A stretch of DNA of 64,000 nucleotides from Molossus alvarezi (lineage: Eukaryota; Chordata; Mammalia; Chiroptera; Molossidae). Location of the stretch: NCBI GenBank assembly GCA_037176705.1, contig CM073886.1:17940501-18004500 (forward strand). The letters are read 5' to 3'. A model generated the notes under the pieces. The model saw only the letters and a list, made by a program, of their open reading frames with translations. It did no database searches and had not been told where the DNA came from. Positions 53,820 through 64,000 of the stretch are shown here, piece after piece (positions within the stretch are counted from its first letter, which is position 1; each line of letters opens with the position of its first letter). Made by a program: the position numbers and the translations under genes.

Positions 53820-55149
53820 GCAATATGGATGAATGAATTGTGGGTAGAGGTAGTGGGAAACTCCAGATTGGAACTCTTTTCTCAACTTGGGTCCCCACCT
53901 ATTTTTGCTTCTGTTTTGCCAGGACCACCAGTCTGAGCACCCAGCCCTCCTCTCCGGTGCCAGGAGCAGTCTCCAAGACGCAGTAAGTGGGAGCATTTTG
54001 CTGAACATATTCAATATTGAAACTGCTTTTGCACCCTTTCAGCCTCCGTGGGCTCCGTCATCAATCACCAGAGTGGTTTTTACCTGAAACCAATCTTGCT
54101 GGAGAAGTAACTGGGTTTGAGGGGAATCAAGGTTCCCAAGCGCTCACAGAATTTCTATTAGGAGGCATCTGGGGCCAGAGTCTCCGCCTGTGTGTACCTG
54201 ATAGGAAAGCTGAGCACCTCCCTCTGAGAAAGGCCAGGTCATCGGGAACAGATCTGGAGCAGTGGCTGGAGGCGGGGCCAGGGCTAGTCTGTTTACTTGT
54301 GGGTGTGAGGATGGACCCCAAGGTGCTGGGGAATGCGAAGGAAGTTTAACATCACTTGGCTGTCCCTGTGGTAAAGACAGGGGTGCTGGCTGAGTCGTTG
54401 GGGTCCCCATCATGGCGTTGGACTTGAGGTCATCAGGGCACGTGACCGTGGCCAGTGCTGGCGGTGGGTCCTGAGCATCCCCGGCAGTCATCCAGGTGGC
54501 ACCGGCAGCAGAGGTGCTCCCTGCACTCCGCCCCCAACCACTCCTGCCAGGCTGTCGGACGTGGCGACTTCGCTGTCCATCCCCAAAGTGTGGCGTCTGC
54601 GTGTTGCCGGTGACTGCGACGATGCGAGGGCGCGCAGACTGTGGTTGTTGTTGTGTAGTGTTCATAATGTACGTGGTTTATGATTCCCTTACAGCAAGCG
54701 CTCCGGCTTTCCATTCATGGTAGGGAGACAAAACTTCTCTTGAAAATACTTAAATGGAAAAGGTGAGCTGAGTTAGAGAAAAAAAAGTATGGACCTGAGA
54801 GTTGGGAAATAATAATGTAGATATCGAAGGACATTGTGATCCTGATAAGGGAATGGCTGAGAGGAAATTCTTTAACGAACAGATGCTCGCGGGACCCTGA
54901 GTGGGGAGCGTGTGCTCTGTGTGGGCATGCTTCCCCCCTTGGTGCCCCTTGTCTGCTGCTGCCAGCTGGACTCTCCAAGAACCACCTCTTGGCCTCTGTC
55001 TGTTCCCCCAAAATGACTTTGGAGGCTGGGTTTTCATAATAAATTGGTTTCTGGATCACCTGAAAGAAGTGTTCATCTGTGATGCAGAGAGAAGGAGGAA
55101 GAAGAGGAAAGATGACGAGAAATGACAATCACATAACTGACAGTTTTTG
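53820..55149. other. Unassigned DNA
   Basis: No gene or repeat recognised. A CpG-richer patch lies at 54480-54640. Confidence 0.4.
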
Positions 55150-55300
55150 TTCCACTTTGAAGGTGACTAAGTGTTTCATCTCAGTTCTCCTTAAGTCCCC
55201 ACAATGGCCCCATTAGGTAAGTGCTGTCTCTGCCTTCATTTTGTGGGTGAAGAAACCAACACTCTAGTGAAGTAAAGTAATGTATCCAGGCTGGACTCAC
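55150..55300 (-). mobile_element. MIR-like SINE, antisense
   Basis: CAGTTCTCCTTAAGTCCCCA, CCCATTAGGTAAGTGCTGTC and GGTGAAGAAACCAACACTC fit an antisense MIR. Confidence 0.65.
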
Positions 55301-55404
55301 CCTCTGACCCGGTCTGTCATTGGAGGACGGTCTGGTAGCCTCACAGCAATCCTGTGCCATAGTCTTTGTTCTGCGTGTGTGGAAATGATTCATGGAGCAA
55401 GAAA

Positions 55405-55713
55405 GTGTACTTGTTATCTCTTGCCACAGAAAACATTTACCCTGAACCTTAGTGGTTTAAAAGGACAAACATGATATCACAGTTTCTGGGGGTCAGGAAT
55501 CTAGGAGTGGCTTAGAGGGATGGTTCTGGCTCAAGGTCACTCATGAGCTGGGGCTGGTGTCATCTGAAGGCTTGACTGGGGTGTCAGGATCCACTTCTGG
55601 GATGGCTCACTTATAATGTTATTGTCAGGTGGCTTCAGCTTCTCCCAGGTGGTTGTCTCCATTAAGCTGCTTGAGTGTCCTCATGACTGGCTGGTTGCTT
55701 CTCCTAGGGTAAG

Positions 55714-55761
<48 letters not shown>

Positions 55762-55915
55762 AGAGAGGAACCATGACACCTTTTGTGACCTGTCCTCAGA
55801 TGTCACATGCAGTCACCTCATGCCAACCAACCCTGATGAAATTGTGGTAGGGGCTATATGCATTGATATAAATGCCCAGAGGATTGCTGGGGTCTCTGTG
55901 GAGGCTGGCTACCAT
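55405..55915 (-). mobile_element. LTR-like element (MaLR/MLT type), antisense
   Basis: GTTATCTCTTGCCACAGAAA, CACAGTTTCTGGGGGTCAGG, AATCTAGGAGTGGCTTAGAG, CATCTGAAGGCTTGACTGGG and an end like GAGGCTGGCTACCAT match an old mammalian LTR whose exact name I do not assign. A TG repeat (55716-55757) is expanded inside it. Confidence 0.55.
55716..55757 (+). repeat. (TG)n microsatellite
   Basis: Twenty-one TG units followed by a short AG run. Confidence 0.96.
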
Positions 55916-55944
55916 ACTTTCCATAAGCTTAAACTAACTGTGTC

Positions 55945-56060
55945 TTGTTGCTCCATGCAAGATTCTTATAACCTCACACCAAGTCTATGAAAAGGAATTA
56001 TAAAGATACTACACCCATTTTGCAGATGAAAAAGTGAAGCCTGGAACAGGAAAGTGACTC
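55945..56060 (-). mobile_element. MIR SINE, antisense
   Basis: CACCCATTTTGCAGATGAAA, AAGTGAAGCCTGGAACAGG and AAAGTGACTCACC are an antisense MIR core. Confidence 0.7.
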
Positions 56061-57254
56061 ACCAGAGAGTCTTGAAGTTGGAGGTGCAGCGAAGAAGCTT
56101 TTAAAGGGAAAACAGATGGAAAGTGGGGAGAAAACTTCCCTGCTTTCAATGCTATTGCCCCCAATAGGGCTAAAGGTGGCTCAGATGTGTTCATTTTCCA
56201 GGAACTTAGAAGAGCGCCCCCTGGAGTTATGGCTGTCTCGGGTTGGGTTAGGTTAGGATGGCTTCTCTCTACTGGAAGCAAAGATTCTATCCTGTTTGTT
56301 TCCTCACTGGAGGTTTCAGAATTTTAAAATTCATGCTGTGAAGATTTGAGGACCAGAAGAACCTCTTCTGTCTCCCCACCCCTGACCCTCACAGTGCTGC
56401 TGCTCTGGGTCCTCTTGGCTGGAACCCAGGGGTCAGCCTCCCACCCCAATGTGTCATAGTTAGAAGCGGTCATTTCTGTGACCTCGGTTGGTGACAGCGT
56501 ATTGTGACCAACCACTCTGGATGAAGGTTTATCTCATGGGCTTGAAGCATAAAAGGAGTACGCGCTGATGCAGTAATCACATGTCTAGGTATTTATCCGT
56601 TAGTCTAATTCCAAGTTGCTGCCAGAATTCTGTGGTGAGGACTTCTGCTTATTGACTTGGAAAGATGCGCACGGCACGTTGTTGAGTGAGAGATACAGCA
56701 GGTATCATATGATCCCAGTAATGTGCAATTACAGTCGTGTATCTCCCCCTCTCTGAACACAGACGGCGAGGTCAGAAAGGCAGATGGAAAAGGACGCTAA
56801 ATGGACGGGACTTGGGTTTTTTGTCTTTGGACCCTTCTGGTTTTAGTGCATATTTTTGTTTTACATGAGTGGTTATCTTCTTGAGAGTGGTAATAATAAT
56901 GTTTCTAATGATTATTTATCAGCTGAATCCATGAGTTCCGGGCTGTTAGGGAGGTCTCCAGGACACCTGATGGCATTTTATGAACGTCTCTTTCTCAGTT
57001 GTGACAGAAATGCCGCAGTCCCTGTGGGGGATGAGATGAGGTGTACCCGATGGAAGCAGGGCCCGGAGGCAAACTTTTGGTCCTTGGCTGCCCCAGGAGG
57101 ATGCCTCAGGCCTTGGCACCTCACCACCCTTTCTACACACTGCCCTGTGGTGCCAGGCAGCTCTGCAACTTCTAACTGCTAACTTTCCCCTTTAGTTGCA
57201 CCTCCCAGAAAGGTCCCTTCCAGGATGTAGCAGGTGCGATTCACTTGCATTCAG
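56061..57254. other. Unassigned DNA
   Basis: 56520-56900 resembles an ancient repeat (GACTTGGAAAGATGCGCACG; AGTGGTTATCTTCTTGAGAG), perhaps L1-related, but I cannot name it. Confidence 0.35.
56212..56226 (-). promoter_or_regulatory. CTCF-like motif, minus orientation
   Basis: AGCGCCCCCTGG matches the reverse complement of the CTCF core (CCAGGGGGCGCT); the flanking side is weaker. Motif evidence only. Confidence 0.4.
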
Positions 57255-57470
57255 AATGAGGACATCATCGGCATCGCATTACTGGGCACCTGGGAAGTCC
57301 CTGGCATTGTGCTCAGTATTTTAAATGCATGCTCTTGTTTTGTCCTGGAGCAGCCCAACGAAGGATGCTCTGCCCCTCCCCCATTCCCAGAGGTGTGGGA
57401 ACAGGCCCAGAGGAGAGTGGCTCTCAGAGTGTCACGCGGGCAGGCGGTGGATCTGGAATTCAACCCAGAT
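57255..57470 (-). mobile_element. MIR-like SINE, antisense
   Basis: ACTGGGCACCTGGGAAGTCC, GGCATTGTGCTCAGTATTTT and AGCAGCCCAACGAAGGATGC follow MIR in antisense, with a diverged end near TGGAATTCAACCCAGATTAG. Confidence 0.65.
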
Positions 57471-57640
57471 TAGGCTGTTTACTGAGCTGAGCTGAGTTGA
57501 GCTGCGGGGAAGGCCACCTGGCTCTCTTCAGTGGTGCAGGGGACATGTCTGGGAACATCGTAGATGTGGGGTTGATCTGGAGTCAGTAGGTAAGGTGAAA
57601 ATCACATCCGGTCAGTTACCTGTTAACGATACCACTGGAG

Positions 57641-57916
57641 CCCTGGCCGGTGTGCTTAGTGGTTGGCGCGTCGGCCAGTGCACTGAAGGGTTGCAGGTCT
57701 GAGTCCCGGTCAAGGGCACATACCTGGGTTGCAGGTTCAATCCCCAGCCCCCTTTGGGGCACGTGTGGGAGGCAACCGATTGATATATCTCTCTCATATT
57801 GATGTTTCTCTCTCTCTCCCCCACCCTCCCTTCCACTCTCTCTCTAAAAATATAAAATAAAATAAAAAATAACGGAAGAATATCCTTGGGTGAGGATTAA
57901 CCAAGACAGAAAGAGT
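57641..57916 (+). mobile_element. VES SINE
   Basis: CCCTGGCCGGTGTGCTTAGT head, GGCACATACCTGGGTTGCAG, CTCATATTGATGTTTCTCTC and end ATATCCTTGGGTGAGGATTA. CCACTGGAG flanks it at 57632-57640 and 57917-57925. Confidence 0.95.
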
Positions 57917-57925
57917 CCACTGGAG

Positions 57926-58329
57926 GATGCCAGGGTGAAGAGCAACCTCTCTGCTCCTGGAGGCATCGACGCAGCCATGCTGGCCTTGAATATTACAACA
58001 GACAGAGTTTTGCTCAGGCGCCGGATGAAGTGGCTGTGTTGAGGTGACACCCCAGATGCTGCCATTTTCCTGCCTTTAAATGTTGGGGTTACCGGTGGTC
58101 AAATGTTCACATGATGAGAGGTGTTTGGAAACGAGGCCCAAACGACAGATTCACACTCCATCTGGGCTTCGCTCCGGAGCGAATGTGTCCTAAACCGAAT
58201 GGGGGTGACACTGCCCCGCGAGAACATTACTTCTCTCATTTTCTCCCTTCCTCCATTATCCCGCAGACACAGTGCAGTTAAGTGGCCGAGCTCACATTTC
58301 CATTTTGCTCTGCCTCATTTCAGAACCGT
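57926..58329. other. Unassigned DNA
   Basis: No feature recognised. Confidence 0.35.
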
Positions 58330-58775
58330 ATTTCATAACCTCTACACTTTTCTAACTGAAATAGACTGTACTCATTTTCTTTCGCTGAATAAAAAATCAC
58401 CCGAAACTTAGCTTAAAACAACACCCATTTATCATGCGTGGGCCAGGCATCAGGTCCTCTGCTCAGCGTCTCGCCAGGCAGTGGCCAAGGCATGGGCTAG
58501 GCTGGGGTGTCATCTGGAGTGTGGGGTCCTCTTGCGAGCTCACTGGTTGTTGGGAGAATTCAGTCTCTTGCAGTTGTAGGATGGGCCCCCTGCTCCTGGA
58601 GGCTGCCCGCAGCTCCCGGCCACGTGGCCCCTCGTGGGCAGGTCACATCACGGCCGCCTGCTTCCTCGGGGCCAGCAGGAGGGTCTCTCTACGGTACGCT
58701 CGCAAGATGGTGTCTCACGAATGTATGTTCCAACATTGTCATGGGACTGGCATCCCTGCCACCTTTTCTGTTGGT
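58330..58775 (-). mobile_element. MLT1-like LTR, antisense
   Basis: CCGAAACTTAGCTTAAAACA, GCGAGCTCACTGGTTGTTGG, AGAATTCAGTCTCTTGCAGT and GGCCACGTGGCCCC follow a MaLR LTR in antisense, with the far end eroded. Confidence 0.6.
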
Positions 58776-60254
58776 TAGAAGCAGGTCACAGGTCTTACCC
58801 ACACTCTGGCCTCAACATGGGTCTGTGCACCCTTGACTGTGCTATGGAAGTCCGGAGATGAGGCTTTCTCCTGTCCACCTAGCACCCTCCCTTCGTCCCC
58901 CAGTAAAGGGCTCACAGCTCCTCCAGGCACCAGCCCCCCAAAATGCTGGGCTGTCCAGCTGTCCTGACCTCCCACCACCTGGGTGACTTAACTTCCTCCC
59001 CGCGTCCATTCTTTAGGAAGCTCCCAGCTGCAGCCTCAGAAGCAAATGAATATTTAATGGAATGCTGCCACCTTTTGGAACTCAGCAGAAGTGATCCATG
59101 CAGTTTAGGACGGATGCCTGAGGAAGAAATGCCACCCTGTTCCCCTCTGCACCCCCCTCCCACGCAGGCGCCCACTCACTGCTCACCCAGCCTTTACTCC
59201 GCTGAGGACCGACTAAGGTCTGATGGCAGATTCTAAAAGACAAAATAAAAGGAGTCGGTTTCTTAGGGCAGGTTTGCTGGTCTTTTATGCTCCGGTTCGT
59301 AATTACTGTGAGTGCTGACAGGCCTGCGCCCTGATTCACACTCCGAGCGGCAGAGAAACGTGTGAGCAGGAGCTTCGGTGGCGTGGGGGATCCTGTCCCT
59401 GGTTCCGCCACCAGCTGTCTGAGGACTTCTGTGTCCTCATCTGGAAAATGAAGGTCAGCCAGGCCCTTTCAGCTCTCAACCCCCGGCCCCGGGTTGCGGG
59501 GCCTGTGACCAGTCCTGGGCGAGTGGAGCTGAGGCTGTTTCTGTCCTCAGCAGGGAAGAGTGGCACCATCGATTAGCAATGTCCACCTGGGCACAGGAGG
59601 GGACAGTGCAGACAGGCACCATCCCAGCGCCAGCTGTCTCAGAGAGACTCACAGCAGCCAAAATAAAATTTCCCAGAGGCCCCAGCTCTTGTTACTTCTC
59701 TTCCCTTACATTTAAAGCATCGCCCCCCTCCTTGGCCCCCAGCACCCTTTATGACCCCCTCTCTGACTCCCAGACTAAAATTAACAGAGCGTATCCATTC
59801 TCCCCTTGGCATATCCCAGGGATGCTCTGGTCCATACTCTCATTATGTAGATTCTGGATTGGAGCCCCTCACTTCCTTGACCTGACTCTCCTGCTGAGCC
59901 GGCTTCACTAGCTGTGAGGGTAGAGTGCAGACTCCTCTTATTCCACGTGGGCACTGGGCCCCCACCCTGGTTATCCTGTCTCCATGCGCCTTCTTCCCTG
60001 GCTGTGGATCCTTGCTCAGGCTGTCCCCTCGGCACGAGTTCTCCCCTCACATCTGACTGTCCAGATCCATTGGAAAAGCGTTGTCCAAAAACTCTTCCTA
60101 AATCCCTCTGGTTGCGTTGAATTCCCCATCCACTAGATGCCCTCTGCCCTCCATGCCTCCCTTCCTCACCTCCCTTCTCATCTATCCCCCTTCCAACCCT
60201 CCTCCCCTTAAACAAACTCTGTGGTAGTCCCTGCGAGGAGTTGGAACGTACAAA
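58776..60254. other. Unassigned DNA
   Basis: Chance frames only; no domain or repeat recognised. Confidence 0.4.
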
Positions 60255-60690
60255 GATGAAAAATGAAAAAGACCCAGCCTCTGCCCTCAAAGGGCGTAGA
60301 GTCTATGAGGAAAGACAAAAAATGGGTAAAAAGAAACCCATAACCGAGGCACAATCGGATGACTTTTTAGTGAAGGCAGAAGATAAAACTTGGTGGTGGC
60401 ACAAATAGGTGATCAAAGAAGGCTTCCTGGAAGAGGCGACTGAGAGTCTTGAAGGACTGCGAGGGGTGGGGGGTCCAGGTGGAAGGAGCAGCATGGGCGT
60501 GGCTTAGGTTCTGGAGGAGGAGATATTGGGGATGAGCAGGAGAAGCAAGCATGCCCTGCTGCTCCATGGTGGGCAAGAAGTTGAGTTTATGCTGTGATTG
60601 GAGTGGGGCCACTGAAGGGTTTTCAGCTAGTGATGATCTTGATCCAATTTGCATTTTGGAAAGATCTCCCTGGGCCCTGGCGTAGGAGGC
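60255..60690 (-). mobile_element. L2, antisense
   Basis: AGAAGGCTTCCTGGAAGAGG, CCACTGAAGGGTTTTCAGCT and CCAATTTGCATTTTGGAAAG match L2 in antisense. Confidence 0.75.
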
Positions 60691-61439
60691 TGAGCAGCTG
60701 GACGAAGCCTGGGTTCCTCTCAGGCATTTTTCACTGGAGCAGGTTTCTGGAGCAGAAGGTCAGCAGCCCCACACCCCGGCTTCTCTGCACGCTCTACTTC
60801 TCCTTGCTAATATGCCTTTCTACAGCATCCGCTCGGCAGAAAACCAAGTGTGCGCATGAGATAACAGCATTAAGAGCAGAAGGACAAAGCTGATACTCGG
60901 GGCAGTGAGACATGGAGGCTTAAATTCTTTCCCTTCGAAGTGTGGTGCATGGTTTTGGCCACGTGATCCCGATGAAAGCAAGCCCGGCTTGCCAGGACGA
61001 AGTGCTGAGTGGCGCTCGCGACCCCGGGCACAGCCCGTGCAGAGGTCAGCGGCTCCGAGCTTCTGCCACTTCTCCCTCTGCTTTCCGCCAGACAAAGGGG
61101 GCGATCTGTCAGCGACGTCCCCAGATTCCTGAGGATGGCCGTGCCCCTGGAGACATGGTGACACTGGCAGTTGTCCCATGTCAGCACTGAGTTTCGGGTT
61201 GGGAAGGTCTTACTTGTTGCTGAAGCAACAGAATCAGCCTTATTGATTTGGGGCTCCCCGAAAGGCTCCCCAGTACCAGCTCTTTCCAGCCACCCTCCTG
61301 GCTCTCACCACCAGAGGTTGGTTTTGCCCACTCATGAACTTCATGTAACCGGGCCCGTCTGGTACACAGCATCTGCCTTATTTCTCTCCACAGCGTCCCT
61401 CAGAGATTCAGCACAGTATTGCAGGTGTGAGCCGTTGTT
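60691..61439. other. Unassigned DNA, locally CpG-rich
   Basis: 60960-61110 holds more CpG than its surroundings. No gene recognised. Confidence 0.35.
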
Positions 61440-61710
61440 CTATGTAAACTGTCCAGTGGCGTTTCAGTCTGTCATTGTACCGTAATTAACCCACCCACGC
61501 TCCCACGGACGAGCAAGGCGTTGGCTTTGGTCTGGGGTCTGCACATTCCTGTAGCTGTTGTTTGGTGGACATATGCACCCATTTCTCTTGGAAACATACT
61601 GAGGGATGCATTTGTTTGGTCACAGAATAGACACGTGGTTAGTCTTAGCAGACACTACCCCAATATTCTCCAAAGTGTTTTTACAAATGATCCTTCCCAG
61701 CAATGAAAAG
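61440..61710 (-). mobile_element. L1M-like 3' end, antisense
   Basis: GTCTGCACATTCCTGTAGCT, GTTTGGTGGACATATGCACC, CATTTCTCTTGGAAACATAC and ATATTCTCCAAAGTGTTTTT fit an old antisense L1. Confidence 0.55.
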
Positions 61711-61919
61711 TAGGGCCACTTGAATGTGAATGGTCACAACACCCCAGAGAGGCTGGTGTGACGATCCCACCACCCCCACTTCACAGAGGGGGCACCCTGG
61801 GTCTTTGCTAACTCGGTGAAGGCCACCAGCTCGTCCAGCATAGGGGGCAGAGGTGTCGTGGATTCTGAGTACCGGCTCTGCCGTGGAGATGCCGGTGTCT
61901 GGGAGTGACCACAGGACGG

Positions 61920-62080
61920 AGGGCAGCGTGCGGGGGGCACTGACCCCAGCTCTGCCACTTCCGCTGTGGAAGCCCGGGCACGCGGCTGCGCCACACTTTC
62001 CATGTCCGTGAAACGGAATTGACCGACCGGGTTGCTGAGAGAGTGGGCACAGCACAGGCTTAAGGGTGGGCACTCGGAAG
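61920..62080 (+). mobile_element. MIR SINE, diverged
   Basis: GCTCTGCCACTTCCGCTGTG, TTTCCATGTCCGTGAAACGG and GGGTTGCTGAGAGAGTGGGC follow the MIR order. Confidence 0.65.
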
Positions 62081-62859
62081 TGACACCCCTGCCATCACTG
62101 TCATGTCAGCTGTGCCCAGTCTGAGTGCAGGCTGTCTCCCTGCCCCTCGGATGAGGGCTGCAATTGCAGCCAGCTCCAACAGTGGTCAGGCGCGCGATCC
62201 CCGCCCCTCCGCCCACCCCCCGACGGTAGCGGACTTTCCTGATGAAATCTCGAATCTAATTTTGAGTCCTGATCGTTGGTTTCACAAAGCCGGCCAGGGC
62301 GCAGTCTGGCTCGTCCCTTCTGAAATGAGTCTCTGCTCTTTAGTGCCCCTAATAAGAAATGCAGTCTGTTTGCTCAAGGTTTTACCCTTTATAGAAATGG
62401 TCAGATTCCTTTCTTTCCTCCTCATCTCCATTTCACAAATCCATGCCAAATATTGATGTTTGATAACTACAAATATCACACATAGCTTTTAATCAAGAGA
62501 GACGGAGGGCAGATGGGGAGTAAATACGTCTCTGTAAGGTAGTTCAATATTCTTGGTAATGATTTTGCTAAGAAATAAAATGATGGGAGGGAGGGGCGCA
62601 CTCTGTGCATCGGAACGGGCTGGACCACCTGGACCACTTGGAACACGCTGGACCCTCGGTCCCAGCCTGAGGCTTAGATTCCCATTGGATGTTCATTACC
62701 TGGATCAGTAGATGCTATCTCATGGTACAGAAAGGAGAGATGTGTTTTAAACGTGGATTTCCAATATGCCATCGTCGATACTATTACCAGCAGAACACAC
62801 TGAGCCGAGTTCTGCCCTCTGTCGCCTGTCTGAGGCAGGAGAGGACTGTGAGCACCTGG
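62081..62859. other. Unassigned DNA
   Basis: No gene or repeat recognised. Confidence 0.4.
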
Positions 62860-62880
62860 CCCCCCCCCCCCCCCCCCCCC
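62860..62880 (+). repeat. Poly(C) run of 21
   Basis: Twenty-one consecutive C. Such runs are rare, polymerase-slippage-prone, and can form i-motif or G-quadruplex on the other strand. The exact length in an assembly is often unreliable. Confidence 0.95.
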
Positions 62881-63360
62881 GCTAGGGAGAAGTGGCCCTG
62901 CTGGAGGCCAGGGCACCTCATTCTCCAGGCTTTTGTCATCGGTGTTTTCCTCATGTGGAGACAACGGGCAGCACGTCCCTGGAGGAGTGGCAGGTGTCGG
63001 GCATTCAGAGATGTTTGGCCAAGGTGGACCCCGGGCTGCTCCTGGCTAGAACTTGGCCAAAGCAAGTGAGACCTCATGACCTGAATCCACATCCTCGTCC
63101 ACAGGGCAGCCCCCGAGAGTGCACTGCTCCCAGCACCAGGCCAGTTTCTGCACCGTGGGAACTCAGCTCCTTTAGTGCAGAGTGAATGAATGAGTGATGG
63201 ACCCACTTCCCACCAGCATCATTGCGGCTGGGTTTTGGGCTCCAACTCTGGCTTTGCTTACCCTTCAGTGGCCTTTTGCTTTGTATTTTGATGTCCTCAA
63301 CTTCTTCTAATTGATAAAAATAATTAATCTCAGAGACCATGTCAACAAAAACCAGTGATT
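62881..63360. other. Unassigned DNA
   Basis: No feature recognised. Confidence 0.35.
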
Positions 63361-63439
63361 CACTCACTTATTCCTCCATCCATCTATCCACCCTCCCACT
63401 CACATTCCCATCCATTCACCCAACCTCCCATCTACCCAG
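63361..63439 (+). repeat. (CCAT)n-like degenerate repeat
   Basis: CATCC/CACCC/CATTC units, imperfect, next to an antisense L2; probably an expansion of the L2-adjacent TTCATTCA-type stretch. Confidence 0.75.
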
Positions 63440-63980
63440 GCCCCGCGTGGCTGCTGAGGCTGTAGTGGTGAGCCCCAGGCACACCCAGGCCTGCCCTCCT
63501 GGAGCCTACAGTCCAGTGGGAGACGCAGATTCAACAGCTATCGCACTGAAGAATATCTGCAGCAGTAAGGAGGGACATGGCTCTGGGATGGCCTATTGCA
63601 ATGAAACTTGGCCCAGACAGTGGGTATGTCTGGGGTTCCCCCTGTAGGGGACTCATGAGCTGAGCTATCAGGAAGGAGTACAGGATCAGGGCCAGGGCAG
63701 GGAGAAGAGTACTTCAGACAGAGGGGCAATATGTGCAAAGGCCCTGAGGCCAGAAGGGTGTGGTTATTTCCAGGCTGTGAGAGGTCAGCTCGAGTAATTG
63801 TATCCTAGATGAGGACAAAGGTATTGACGGGACAGGGGCCAGCCCACACAGGGCTCCAGGGTTGTAGGAAGACAGTGGTCTTTGTCCCACAGCAATGGAA
63901 GGTCGGGAGATTGTTTGCAGAAAGTGATTCCATTTGCATTTTGTGAAGATCCCTCTGACTACTTTAAGGGGCCTCCGCTG
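63440..63980 (-). mobile_element. L2, antisense
   Basis: CTGCCCTCCTGGAGCCTACA, GTGCAAAGGCCCTGAGGCCA and CATTTGCATTTTGTGAAGAT fit L2 in antisense, up to near the window end. Confidence 0.78.
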
Positions 63981-64000
63981 GGATGGGGCAGAATCGCAGA

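Noticed and set aside
53433..54014. Frames of 120-190 codons rich in Glu/Arg or Ser/Leu
   Set aside because: They come from the purine tract at 53517-53819; both strands are open for the same reason.
56240..56262. Telomere-like GGTTGGGTTAGGTTAGG
   Set aside because: Too short and degenerate to be an interstitial telomeric repeat.
62562..62570. Possible tRNA genes (A and B boxes in many places)
   Set aside because: All clear A/B-box pairs in the window belong to VES SINEs or MIRs; none folds into a full cloverleaf as far as I can judge.

Overview
The window reads as nuclear DNA of a vespertilionid (evening) bat. The main evidence is about fourteen copies of a tRNA-derived SINE with the VES layout: a head like CCTGGCCGGTTTGGCTCAG, a B box like GGTTCGATTCC, a CT-rich body, and an end like TATCCTCRGGTGAGGAT. 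These sit on a general mammalian background of L1, L2, MIR, MLT1 and MER elements. I recognise no host protein-coding gene, rRNA, functional tRNA gene or CRISPR array. Almost all open frames longer than 60 codons are repeat-derived or chance frames, so the interval is probably intergenic or intronic.

Layout. 1-6850: an antisense full-length LINE-1 of about 6 kb is inserted into an older antisense L1 fragment, with a visible target-site duplication. The young L1 has a 5' UTR of tandem monomers starting at a YY1-type site, an intact ORF1, and an ORF2 broken by two 1-bp frameshifts and one stop. 6850-14600: VES SINEs, an L2, a hAT-type MER element, an MLT1 LTR with its adjoining internal region, an old antisense L1 3' end and unassigned sequence. 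14600-20160: a long, heavily decayed sense L1M copy carrying two VES SINEs, with a 46-bp minisatellite grown out of its 3' UTR. 20160-44770: mostly unassigned DNA with scattered L2, MIR, MER20, MER5A and old L1 ends, plus simple repeats (GT, CAT, GAAA). 44770-51950: several L1 pieces, one split by two VES SINEs in opposite orientation, one SINE nested inside another, and a short L1 with a 5' inversion of the twin-priming kind. 51950-64000: a hAT-type MER element, a 300-bp purine tract, two LTR-like elements, MIR and L2 copies and a 21-base C run.

No genes work together as a pathway here. The only functional unit is the retrotransposon economy: L1 ORF1 and ORF2 proteins, when intact, mobilise both L1 RNA and (in trans) the pol III-transcribed VES SINEs. 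The nested insertions give a relative order: L2/MIR/L1M first, then VES SINEs and the young L1. I found no convincing undescribed system. The best leads are the L1 5' UTR monomer array, the L1-derived minisatellite with a two-step repeat pattern, and a few unexplained non-repeat motifs. Family names are from memory of consensus sequences and were not checked by search.
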